This document shows, one piece after another, positions 42,348 to 50,901 of a DNA stretch of 64,000 nt; positions within the stretch are counted from its first letter, which is position 1; the number at the start of each line of letters is the position of its first letter. The DNA is from Rhodospirillaceae bacterium (GTDB taxonomy: Bacteria; Pseudomonadota; Alphaproteobacteria; Kiloniellales; DSM-21159): contig CP030885.1 in the NCBI GenBank assembly GCA_006969625.1, positions 992,001-1,056,000 on the forward strand, in the 5' to 3' direction. The position numbers and the translations under genes are program-made. Under the pieces are notes generated by a model. That model saw nothing but the letters and a program-made list of their open reading frames with translations. It was not told the DNA's origin and did not search any database.

Positions 42348-42950
42348 TTAGATGTCTATTTTTTCTAAAACTATCCCCTCGCCTTCAAAAAGAATCTCGA
42401 TTTCGGGCTGGCCCGAGAGTTCCCCTCGCCAATAGCGCCGTGCCTTTTCATACGTGATTTCTATGAGTTCGCTATCTCCAAGCAACAACCCGGCATCAGC
42501 TCTTTGTATGCGCCCACTAACTCGCACCTTAAATAAACCCGAATGTTCTGAAATATGCTTTTTCCATGTATTTATATCGTTTTTATTTTCAATAAGCCAT
42601 AAGCAACGTTGTCGCGAGGGACTGTTGGGGCAAATATCCAAACGTACTTGCTCCATAATTATTTCTCTCGTGAGCATGACAAAGTGTTTTGCGATATCCA
42701 AAGCAATATTTGGAAGATCGGGGGCGTGTATTTTCTCCTCTCTTACCAATGAGAGAAAGCGAATTGCTTTCACAGGTATTTCTTGTCCATTGTCTTGAAC
42801 GGGATATACTTTCGGTGCCTGGTAGAAATCAAAGAATGGATTGTAGAAATCGCCGGTAGAAAATTTGCCTCCAGTCTCCATTGGCGGAAATCGGCTATAT
42901 GGAATACTTTTTGCTAGATGGAAAAATTCTATACCCTGCACGTGTTCCAT
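42348..42950 (-). CDS. DUF2441-like protein, AT-rich island gene
   Basis: A 200-residue protein with base and codon use clearly unlike its neighbours (much higher A/T), hence probably acquired. It resembles DUF2441: EFFHLAKSIPYSRF with His11, STGDFYNPFFDFY, TREIIMEQVRLDICPNSPSR then QRCLWL, YEKARRYWRGELSG and EIEILFEGEGIVLE. The His near the first strand, the PSR-x-x-CLW segment and late Glu residues (185/189) recall ADP-ribosyltransferase-fold families, but that is a weak inference. It converges on the cyclodeaminase gene with 18 bp between stops. A role as toxin or anti-phage effector is possible and unproven. Confidence 0.6.
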   Translation of the reverse strand: MEHVQGIEFFHLAKSIPYSRFPPMETGGKFSTGDFYNPFFDFYQAPKVYPVQDNGQEIPVKAIRFLSLVREEKIHAPDLPNIALDIAKHFVMLTREIIMEQVRLDICPNSPSRQRCLWLIENKNDINTWKKHISEHSGLFKVRVSGRIQRADAGLLLGDSELIEITYEKARRYWRGELSGQPEIEILFEGEGIVLEKIDI

Positions 42951-43003
42951 AGTCGAGTGAGTCGCTTATCCAAGCATGCCAGTGCGGTAGTGTCTGACGT
43001 CAT

Positions 43004-43077
43004 GCTAGGCGACTCGCCGGCTTCGGGCTAGGTGGCCAGCGCCATAAGTCTGATCCCAAGCGGAAAGCCGAAATCGC
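43004..43077 (+). repeat. Degenerate direct repeat of the thyX upstream region and start
   Basis: Shares GCTAGGCGACTCGCCGG, TTCGGGCTAGGT and, after the mutated start (ATA for ATG), AAAGCCGA-ATCG with 45386-45460. Same orientation as thyX. It cannot encode ThyX, as the frame is shifted and truncated. Confidence 0.85.
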
Positions 43078-43082
43078 TGAAT

Positions 43083-43178
43083 GCAGTGGCCCAAGGCCAT
43101 CACCCACTACACGAATGGCGGCTGCGCTCACCTCGACCTGATTGATGACCGCTAGCGTGATTCTGGCGGCGTGGGAGC
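43083..43178 (+). repeat. Degenerate direct repeat of the cyclodeaminase-family gene 3' end
   Basis: Shares AGGCCATCACCC, CACCTCGACCTG and ATTCTGGCGGCGTGGGAG with 42240-42321. Same orientation as the parent gene, interrupted by TAG. Non-coding relic. Confidence 0.85.
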
Positions 43179-43266
43179 GGTGGCGGATGCTAGGGCGTTG
43201 GCCTGAAAGTGTGCTTAGTGGCAGGAGCGGAGCTGAACACCCGCAAAAACCTAGCCCGATAGGGCG

Positions 43267-44475
43267 TGTCATGATTCACTGCTCTCGGTGATTTTCCGGG
43301 AGGGTTTGATGCGTCAGCGTGGCTTTTTCAGTTTGTCGGAGCATCTTGAGGCTTTGAGCCGGGACGGCGATCCGTTGGAGGTTCTCGATGCGACGGTGGA
43401 CTTCGAGTATTTCCGGGGCTGGCTGGTCGATGGGCTCGGCTATGGCGACGGCGCCAAGGGCGGTCGCCCTCCGTTCGACCCGGTCTCGATGTTCAAGGTT
43501 CTGATCCTGCAGGCGCAGCATAATCTGAGCGACGCGCGGATGGAGTTCATGATCCGCGACCGGCTATCCTGGATGCGCTTTCTCGGGTTCGATCTTGGCG
43601 GGCCGACGCCGGACGAGAACACGATCCGCCTGTTCCGCAACAAGCTGACTGAGACGGGCACGCTGCGGCGTGTGATGAAGGCCTTCGACTGGCAACTCCA
43701 CAAGAAGGGCTACATTCCGATGTCCGGCCAGATCGTGGATGCCAGCCTGGTCCCGGCACCGAAGCAGCGGAACACCGACCCGGAGAAGGCGGCGATCAAG
43801 GAAGGTAAGAGCGCCGAGGAGATCTGGCCCGATGAGCCCAACAAGGCTGCGCAGAAAGACACGGACGCGCGCTGGACGCTGAAGGTCGGCGGCAAGGTCC
43901 GATATCGTCCCGACGGCACGCCGCTGCCGATGATCGCTCTACCGGTCTTCGGCTATAAATCGCACATCGCCATCGATCGCCGGTTCGGCTTCATCCGCGG
44001 ACAATCCGTCACGTCGGCCTCCTCACCAGATGGTCGGCAGTTGCGGAATGTCCTCAGCACCGACAACACGTCCGCCGAGGTCTGGGCCGACAGCGCCTAT
44101 CGATCACAACGCAATGAGAAGTGGCTGTCGAGCCGGATGCTCGTCAGCCGCATCCACCGCCGTAAACCGGCAGGCAAGCCGATGCCAACGACGACCGCGC
44201 GGGCCAACGCGAAGAAGTCCGCGATCCGAGCCTGTGTCGAGCATGTCTTCGCCCATCAGAAGAACCGCTACGGTCTGTCTATCCGCACCATCGGGATCAA
44301 ACGCGCCGAAGCCAAACTGACGCTGGCCAATCTCGCGTACAACATGGACCGGCTGATCTTCCATGAACGCCGCGCTGCCGCAGGATGAGTCTGTCCGGAC
44401 CTGCTGTTCACGGCCTCTCACGACGCAAAATCGAGGCGTCAGGGGCCGAAATGCAACCCAAAGTTCGTCATGACA
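43267..44475 (+). mobile_element. IS5-family insertion sequence in the accessory spot
   Basis: Encloses one complete transposase gene. An 8-bp inverted match, TGTCATGA at 43267 and TCATGACA ending at 44475, is the only end repeat I can see, so borders are tentative. No clear target duplication was found. It sits immediately right of the thyX/cyclodeaminase scar. Confidence 0.55.
43309..44388 (+). CDS. IS5-family transposase
   Basis: A 359-residue DDE transposase from ATG at 43309 (MRQRGFFSLSEHLEALSRDG; an alternative ATG lies at 43288). The N-terminal DUF772-type domain reads GRPPFDPVSMFKVLILQAQH and LSDARMEFMIRDRLSWMRFL. Catalytic region: QIVDASLVPAPKQRN (first Asp), EVWADSAYRS (second Asp) and CVEHVFAHQKNRYGL (Glu). 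It appears intact. Base composition is lower in G/C than the core genes but higher than the DUF2441-like gene. Confidence 0.9.
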   Translation: MRQRGFFSLSEHLEALSRDGDPLEVLDATVDFEYFRGWLVDGLGYGDGAKGGRPPFDPVSMFKVLILQAQHNLSDARMEFMIRDRLSWMRFLGFDLGGPTPDENTIRLFRNKLTETGTLRRVMKAFDWQLHKKGYIPMSGQIVDASLVPAPKQRNTDPEKAAIKEGKSAEEIWPDEPNKAAQKDTDARWTLKVGGKVRYRPDGTPLPMIALPVFGYKSHIAIDRRFGFIRGQSVTSASSPDGRQLRNVLSTDNTSAEVWADSAYRSQRNEKWLSSRMLVSRIHRRKPAGKPMPTTTARANAKKSAIRACVEHVFAHQKNRYGLSIRTIGIKRAEAKLTLANLAYNMDRLIFHERRAAAG

Positions 44476-44571
44476 TCGAAATCATCGCTGAAGCGCCAAA
44501 ATCGAACGGTTGATACGGGTGTCCAGCTTCCCGTTCCGCTGCTAAACAGACAGCTGGCGCGGGTGATAGAG
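44389..44571. other. Spacer between transposase and TIR gene
   Basis: Holds the tentative right end of the IS near 44475 and the 3' end of the TIR gene on the other strand. No gene or clear terminator seen. Confidence 0.4.
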
Positions 44572-45288
44572 CTAGAGGGCAACCAGCTCGGCGAGCTTGG
44601 CCGCAACGTCTGCCATCGGATTTTCTGCAGTACTTAGTCCGCTTCGCGAGCCGAGCAGGGGACTGACTTCGCGGAGAGCTTCGTAAGTCGTCTCGTGCAC
44701 AATGGGAACGAGCAGGTCACGCGCCAGGAGTACTGATAGCTCCTTGTCGGCGATGCTCTCTGCTTGGAGGCGTCCTAGCAGTGCAGGGGTCACAAGCACG
44801 ATCCCGACTCGCGAACTCGCTAGTCCCTTGTCGATTTCGCGGAGCAACGGCATCCCGAGGACGACATCCTTCTCACTGAACCATACTGAGACGCCGCGTG
44901 ACTCGAGCAAGTCGTGCAGTTCTTTGGCGGCCCCTCCCCGGTCGTCCCACGCGTGGCAGAGAAAGACGTCCCGAAGTTCTGGCCGGGACGCTCGCCTTTC
45001 GACGCTTTCGCGGATCGGCGTTAGTGCCCGTACCTCGGCAGACGTGTAGGCCACGGACGAGCCAGCTCGCGACCATCTCGGTCTTGTGCCGCCGCCGGAC
45101 CCGCCAACTCTACTCCGGCTGCCTCCGCCGCTGCCCCACGGCGAATAATAGGACGGGGGCGAATAGTAAGATGGGGACGAATACGACCCGTAGCCGCTGT
45201 AGCGGCCATAGCGGCCACCGCACACAGGACAGGCCGCTGCACCGCTCGCTGTGCGATGCCCTCGTACCGGTGCGGTACATTTAGCCAT
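44572..45288 (-). CDS. TIR-domain protein with N-terminal Cys/His knuckle
   Basis: A 238-residue protein in three parts. Residues 1-25 hold Cys4, His11, Cys20 and Cys23 (CPVCGG), a possible zinc knuckle. Residues 26-82 are a Tyr/Ser/Gly/Pro low-complexity linker. Residues 106-238 are a TIR domain: DVFLCHAWDD (107-116), VSVWFSEKDVVLGMPLLREI, VGIVLVTPALLGRL, and ADKELSVLLAR with Glu183 at the place of the catalytic NADase glutamate. Bacterial TIR proteins cleave NAD or make cyclic ADP-ribose signals, chiefly in anti-phage defence. No partner sensor is adjacent except the IS and the DUF2441-like gene. It is convergent to the transposase and divergent from thyX. Confidence 0.85.
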   Translation of the reverse strand: MAKCTAPVRGHRTASGAAACPVCGGRYGRYSGYGSYSSPSYYSPPSYYSPWGSGGGSRSRVGGSGGGTRPRWSRAGSSVAYTSAEVRALTPIRESVERRASRPELRDVFLCHAWDDRGGAAKELHDLLESRGVSVWFSEKDVVLGMPLLREIDKGLASSRVGIVLVTPALLGRLQAESIADKELSVLLARDLLVPIVHETTYEALREVSPLLGSRSGLSTAENPMADVAAKLAELVAL

Positions 45289-45425
45289 AATGCAGATGAT
45301 ACCGAGTCACCTTGGGCATTTCTAGCGCCTGCGAACCGCTGGCGTGGGGCATGACCGGAAGGCTCGACCGTCTTTCCACACCCCCGCTAGGCGACTCGCC
45401 GGGTTCGGGCTAGGTTGCGGCCATC
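45289..45425. other. Divergent promoter region TIR/thyX
   Basis: Includes the original copy of the conserved block GCTAGGCGACTCGCCGG...GGGCTAGGT (45386-45415) just before the thyX ATG, whose decayed copy is at 43004. The block's internal GGCGA/TCGCC dyad may be a regulatory stem. Confidence 0.45.
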
Positions 45426-46361
45426 ATGAGCCTGACCCCCGAGCAGAAAGCCGAGATCGAAGAGGCGCGGGCCGAGACGCGGCAGACGCTGCGTCCCGTG
45501 GCGCCGGCGCTGGAGGAGATTCTCTACACCGCGATCCCGGTGCTCGACCGCGGCTTCGTGCGGGTGGTCGACTACATGGGCGACGACGCGGCCGTGGTGC
45601 AGGCGGCGCGCGTCTCCTACGGGCGCGGCACCAAGTCGGTGCGCGGCGACGAGGGGCTGATCCGCTACCTGCTGCGGCACCGCCACACCACGCCCTTCGA
45701 GATGTGCGAGATCAAGTTCCACGTGAAGCTGCCGATCTTCGTCGCGCGGCAGTGGATCCGCCACCGCACCGCCAACGTCAACGAGTACTCGGCGCGCTAC
45801 TCGATCCTCGACCGCGAGTTCTACACGCCGGCGCCGGAGCATCTGGCGGCCCAGTCGACGGCCAACCGCCAGGGCCGCGGCGATGTCCTGGAGGGCGCCG
45901 AGGCCGCGCAGGCGCTCGACTGGCTGAAGGGCGACGCCGAGCAGGCCTTTACCCACTACGAGGCGATGCTGAACGAGACGCCCGCCGGCGAGACGGTCGA
46001 TCCCGACCGCCGGGGCCTGGCGCGCGAGCTGGCGCGCATGACCCTGCCGCTCAGCACCTATACCCAGTGGTACTGGAAGATCGACCTGCACAACCTGCTG
46101 CACTTCCTGGCCCTGCGCGCCGACAGCCACGCCCAGTACGAGATCCGCGCCTATGCCGACGCCATGCTCGACGTGGTCCGGCGCTGGGTGCCGGTGACCT
46201 GCCAAGCCTTCGAGGACTACGCCGTCGGCGGCGCCCACCTCTCGGCCGCCGGCCTGGATGTCGTCAGGCGGATGCTGGCCGGCGAGACGGTCGCGCAGGA
46301 AGGCTCCGGCCTGTCGGCCCGCGAGTGGCGCGAACTGATGGCGCTGCTGGGACGGGACTAG
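45426..46361 (+). CDS. thyX: FAD-dependent thymidylate synthase ThyX
   Basis: A 311-residue flavin-dependent thymidylate synthase making dTMP from dUMP with methylene-THF and NADPH. The ThyX motif [15 protein letters not shown] is at residues 112-126 (RHR-x7-S). [20 protein letters not shown] and [20 protein letters not shown] are also typical. Its 5' end and upstream region are duplicated at 43004, making it the right border of the accessory spot. Confidence 0.95.
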   Translation: MSLTPEQKAEIEEARAETRQTLRPVAPALEEILYTAIPVLDRGFVRVVDYMGDDAAVVQAARVSYGRGTKSVRGDEGLIRYLLRHRHTTPFEMCEIKFHVKLPIFVARQWIRHRTANVNEYSARYSILDREFYTPAPEHLAAQSTANRQGRGDVLEGAEAAQALDWLKGDAEQAFTHYEAMLNETPAGETVDPDRRGLARELARMTLPLSTYTQWYWKIDLHNLLHFLALRADSHAQYEIRAYADAMLDVVRRWVPVTCQAFEDYAVGGAHLSAAGLDVVRRMLAGETVAQEGSGLSAREWRELMALLGRD

Positions 46362-46612
46362 CGCGCCCGCGCCCTCGGTCGCCGACCCCCTGTCGCAATC
46401 CCGCAAAACCGCGTCGCGCCTGGGATTTGCGCGTCGCTGCGCCCTTTCGGCGTGTCGCTTCTCGGAAAATCGATGCGTTTGGCAGACCGCATGGTGGGCG
46501 GGTGTCGCGTCGGCGCCCGCCTCGGCCCGCTCTTGCCCGCCCGAAGCTTCGCCGCCGCGCCCGACCGCCAGAGTCGTTCGACGACGTTCAGGGCCGAGAA
46601 GGAGCGCGAGCC
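46362..46612. other. Intergenic region upstream of the DmdA-like gene
   Basis: About 250 bp with no supported gene. A GGAG at about 46601-46604 serves as ribosome binding site for the next gene. No promoter or riboswitch recognised with confidence. Confidence 0.4.
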
Positions 46613-47929
46613 ATGGCCGAAACCCCGATCCAGATGGTCACCTCGGTCGACCAGTCCGACCGCAAGGTGCCGATCAACCTGCGTCAGTCCGGCCCGACGC
46701 CGGTCGAGATGCTGATCTCCACCCGCGTGCGCAAGTCGCCCTACTGGCACCTGTCGGTCGAGGCCGGCTGCTGGCGGGCCACGGTCTACAACCGCATGTA
46801 CCACCCGCGCGGCTACGTCCGGCCCGAGGACGGCGGCGCCATGGTCGAGTACGACGCCCTGGTCAATCACGTGACCATGTGGAACGTCGCGGTCGAGCGC
46901 CAGATCCGCGTCGCCGGGCCGGACGCCGAGGCCTTCGTCGACTACGTCATCACCCGCGACGCCACCCGCATCAAGCCGATGCACGGCAAGTACGTGATCC
47001 TGTGCAACGACAAGGGCGGCATCCTGAACGACCCGGTCCTGCTGCGCCTCGGCGAGGACGAGTTCTGGTTCTCGCTTTCCGACAGCGACCTGATGTTCTG
47101 GCTGCAGGGCGTCAACCACGGCCTGAAGTTCGACGTCGAGATCGACGAGATCGACGTCTCGCCGGTGCAGATCCAGGGGCCGAAGTCCGAGGCGCTGATG
47201 GTCGACCTGGTCGGCGAGGCGATCCGCGACGTGCCGGTCTACGGCCTGCTGGCGGCCACCGTCGGCGGCCGCGACGTGATCATCTCCCAATCGGGCTTTT
47301 CCGGCGAGAAGGGCTACGAGATCTACCTGCGCGACGCCACGCTGTATGCCGAGGACATGTGGAACGCGGTCCTCGAGGCGGGCGAGAAGCACAACCTGAT
47401 GGTGATCGCCCCGGCCCACCACCGGCGCATCGCCGCCGGCATCCTCTCCTGGGGCCAGGACCTCGACGCCGAGACCCTGCCGTTCCAGTGCAACCTCGGC
47501 TACCAGGTGCCGCGCCACAAGGCGGCCGACTACATCGGCAAGGCCAGGCTGGAAGAGGTGCGCGCCCAGATCGAGGCGGGCGAGCCGCCGTACAAGACGA
47601 CGCTGGTCGGCATGAAGTTCGGCGGCAAGCCGGTCGAGGACTACGCCAACGACTTCTGGCTGATCTCCAGCGAAGAGGGCGGCGAGCCGCTGGGCTACGT
47701 CACCAGCCCCTGGTACTCGCCGGAGCTGGGCTGCAACATCGCCATGGGCTACGTCCCGCTGGCCCAGGCGGTGCTGGGCACGCAGCTGCGCATCCACCTG
47801 CCCGACCTCTACGCCGAGACGGCGGGCGAGCCGGTGGCCGCCGAAGTGGTGGAGATGCCCTTCCGCCCCTCGGTCAACCCGAACGCCCGCGAGATCGCCA
47901 GGGCCCAGGGCCGCGACGTGGCCTACTAG
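46613..47929 (+). CDS. GcvT-fold aminomethyl/demethylase-family protein, DmdA-like
   Basis: A 438-residue glycine-cleavage-T-fold protein from ATG at 46613 (MAETPIQMVTSVDQSDRKVP). EYDALVNHVTMWNVAVERQI, VITRDATRIKPMHGKYVILC, GILNDPVLLRLGEDEFWFSL, DSDLMFWLQGVNHGLKFDVE, VSPVQIQGPKSEALMVDLVG and SQSGFSGEKGYEIYL align with the pattern of DMSP demethylase DmdA and related THF-dependent demethylases. DMSP is a plausible but unproven substrate; betaine or other methylated compounds are alternatives. Its stop TAG overlaps the stop of an IS481 relic on the other strand, so its C-terminus lies exactly at a mobile-element border. Confidence 0.8.
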   Translation: MAETPIQMVTSVDQSDRKVPINLRQSGPTPVEMLISTRVRKSPYWHLSVEAGCWRATVYNRMYHPRGYVRPEDGGAMVEYDALVNHVTMWNVAVERQIRVAGPDAEAFVDYVITRDATRIKPMHGKYVILCNDKGGILNDPVLLRLGEDEFWFSLSDSDLMFWLQGVNHGLKFDVEIDEIDVSPVQIQGPKSEALMVDLVGEAIRDVPVYGLLAATVGGRDVIISQSGFSGEKGYEIYLRDATLYAEDMWNAVLEAGEKHNLMVIAPAHHRRIAAGILSWGQDLDAETLPFQCNLGYQVPRHKAADYIGKARLEEVRAQIEAGEPPYKTTLVGMKFGGKPVEDYANDFWLISSEEGGEPLGYVTSPWYSPELGCNIAMGYVPLAQAVLGTQLRIHLPDLYAETAGEPVAAEVVEMPFRPSVNPNAREIARAQGRDVAY

Positions 47930-48090
47930 ATGTTCAGTCCCGGCGTGTGATGGATCGGGTTGAGTCTGAACTTTTGCGGCTCGTCCGTCCATGCTTTGCA
48001 GATGCGCTCGAAAGGCGTGAGCCCGCTTAGCGACTTGAGGCGTTTGCCGTAGTTGTAGGCGTCGAGGAAGTTGGCGAGGTGCGCGCGCAC
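47926..48090 (-). mobile_element. IS481-family transposase, C-terminal relic
   Basis: Minus-strand frame reading VRAHLANFLDAYNYGKRLKS, then LSGLTPFERICKAWTDEPQ and NPIHHTPGLNI to a stop at 47926. This is the conserved C-terminus of IS481-type integrase-core transposases. Everything upstream is missing: at 48079-48090 it meets the IS5 relic. The stop codon CTA/TAG overlaps the stop of the DmdA-like gene. Confidence 0.85.
48079..48090. repeat. Palindromic fusion point GTGCGCGCGCAC
   Basis: A perfect 12-bp palindrome encoding VRAH on both strands. It belongs at once to the IS481 relic (leftwards) and the IS5 relic (rightwards). Confidence 0.9.
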
Positions 48091-48326
48091 CAGCAGGCGG
48101 CCACCGGCAAGGGCGGCGGGCAAAAAGGGGGGACCAGGCTCTGGGGCGTTCGCGCGGCGGACTGACCACCAAGATCCACATGGCCGTCGACGCCCTGGGC
48201 CGGCCGCTCAAGCTGATCCTCACCCCCGGCCAGCGCGGCGACGCGCCGCTCGCCCCGGCGCTTCTGACCGGCCTGTCGCCGCGCCGCGTCCTGGCCGACA
48301 AGGCCTACGACTCCAACGCCATCAGG

Positions 48327-48377
48327 GCACTGGTCGCAGAAGGGCACTGGTCGCAGAAGGGCACTGGCCGCAGACCT
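48327..48377 (+). repeat. 17-bp tandem repeat inside the IS5 relic
   Basis: GCACTGGTCGCAGAAGG occurs at 48327 and 48344, and the related GCACTGGCCGCAGACC at 48361 is the ancestral copy. Two extra units add 34 bp and shift the transposase frame by +1. Confidence 0.85.
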
Positions 48378-48612
48378 CGGCGCCGAGGCGGTGATCCCCT
48401 GCAATCCGACCCGAAAGCGGCTCATCGCCTATGACGCAGAAGCCTATAAGATGAGAAACACGGTCGCGCGATGCTTCAACAAACTCAAACACTTCCGCCG
48501 CATCGCCACGCGCTTCGACCGGCGCGCCGTCCACTTTCTCAGCTTCCTGCAGATCGCCGCCGCCATGCTCTGGATGCGCTGAATGTCGATCCAGCCTAGA
48601 GGCCAACGCGAA

Positions 48613-48642
48613 ACGGGGCCGCAGCCTGCGCTGCGACCCCGT
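48613..48642 (-). terminator. Intrinsic terminator of groES-groEL
   Basis: Minus strand: ACGGGGTCGCAGC-GCAG-GCTGCGGCCCCGT, a 13-bp stem with one G:U pair, followed by TTTCG. It lies 36 bp after the groEL stop and only 13 bp from the IS5 relic end. Confidence 0.8.
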
Positions 48643-48677
48643 CCCGCAAGGATTTTTTCGACAAGAGGGCGCCGGAC

Positions 48678-50321
<1,644 letters not shown>

Positions 50322-50333
50322 CTAGCCCCTGTC

Positions 50334-50651
50334 TCAGGCGGCCTTCTTCGAGGACTTCGCGTCCTCGAGCACGCCCATGATGTCCGACTCGCGCATGATC
50401 AGCAGATCTTCGCCGTCGATCTTGACTTCCGTCCCCGACCACTTGCCGAAGATCACCCGGTCGCCCGGCTTGACGTCGAGCGCGTGGACCTGGCCGGTCT
50501 TCTCGTCGCGGGCACCCGGGCCCACGGCGATCACCTCGCCCTGCATCGGCTTTTCCTTGGCGGTGTCGGGAATGATGATGCCGCCGGCGGTCTTCTCGTC
50601 CTCTTCCAAGCGACGGACCACCACGCGGTCGTGCAACGGCCGAAACTTCAT
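50334..50651 (-). CDS. groES: Co-chaperonin GroES (10 kDa)
   Basis: A 105-residue lid protein: [40 protein letters not shown] (mobile loop) and [20 protein letters not shown]. Start ATG at 50651; the open frame upstream to 50675 adds 8 unconserved residues. First gene of the groESL operon. Confidence 0.96.
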   Translation of the reverse strand: MKFRPLHDRVVVRRLEEDEKTAGGIIIPDTAKEKPMQGEVIAVGPGARDEKTGQVHALDVKPGDRVIFGKWSGTEVKIDGEDLLIMRESDIMGVLEDAKSSKKAA

Positions 50652-50703
50652 CGGATTTTCCCTCCTCGATCGCATGACCGTTACCGATATGGGTGTGCGC
50701 CTG

Positions 50704-50730
50704 TCAGCACTCCCTTGCGGCGAGTGCCAA
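50704..50730 (-). promoter_or_regulatory. CIRCE element (HrcA operator)
   Basis: TCAGCACTC-N9-GAGTGCCAA, matching 8+8 of the 9+9 consensus TTAGCACTC-N9-GAGTGCTAA. It lies 53-79 bp upstream of the groES ATG, directly after the predicted transcription start. Confidence 0.93.
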
Positions 50731-50743
50731 GTCCGGCGCGCTG

Positions 50744-50772
50744 TAGATCGTGCAGCCGCGGGCGAATGTCAA
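50744..50772 (-). promoter_or_regulatory. Predicted groESL promoter
   Basis: Minus strand: TTGACA (50772-50767), 17 bp, GATCTA (50749-50744). The -35 context CTTGACA also fits the alphaproteobacterial RpoH consensus beginning CTTG, so housekeeping and heat-shock sigma factors may both use it. Confidence 0.5.
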
Positions 50773-50845
50773 GAGACTTGTGGAGGGCACTGCGGGCCGC
50801 CGCAGCGACGGCCTTTAAGGCCCTGAGATTTAGATACAATTCGAG

Positions 50846-50877
50846 GCGTTAACCGGCTTCTGCAAGGGCGCGTTAAC
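50846..50877 (+). promoter_or_regulatory. Paired GCGTTAAC sites before the first Tad gene
   Basis: GCGTTAAC occurs at 50846-50853 and again at 50870-50877, 25-56 bp upstream of the TadE-like ATG. TTAAC is the core of CtrA boxes, but the spacing is not the standard TTAA-N7-TTAA. Tentative. Confidence 0.25.
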
Positions 50878-50901
50878 TGCCGCCGCACGAGCCTCGACGG
50901 T

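Larger units (their letters stand above)
42951..43266. other. Scar: decayed thyX 5' end joined to decayed cyclodeaminase 3' end
   Basis: No functional gene. 43004-43077 matches 45388-45460 (thyX upstream sequence plus about a dozen first codons) at roughly 85 percent, with a 1-bp gap. 43083-43178 matches 42234-42321 (the end of the cyclodeaminase gene) at similar identity, with small insertions and a stop in frame. The two copies abut at about 43078-43083. The remaining 43179-43266 is unrecognised. Confidence 0.85.
48079..48600 (+). mobile_element. IS5-family (IS427-type) transposase, 3' half, broken by two frameshifts
   Basis: Reads VRAHQQAATGKGG, then after a -1 shift in the A5/G6 run at 48122-48132 DQALGRSRGGLTTKIHMAVD, ALGRPLKLILTPGQRGDAPL and VLADKAYDSNAIRAL. 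After a second shift at 48344 it reads AVIPCNPTRKRLIAYDAEAY, KMRNTVARCFNKLKHFRRIA and ends HFLSFLQIAAAMLWMR at 48582. The end CTGAATGTCGATCCAGCCTA (about 48580-48599) matches the end of the 4.9-kb remnant. The -1 site may be a programmed frameshift of the original element; the second is a mutation. Confidence 0.85.

Noticed and set aside
45344..46612. Upstream part of an 861-residue open frame ending with the DmdA-like gene
   Set aside because: It is thyX read in the wrong frame; the real start is the ATG at 46613, preceded by GGAG and followed by family sequence.
50346..50852. Plus-strand open frames over groES-groEL
   Set aside because: Shadows of the minus-strand chaperonin genes; no independent support.
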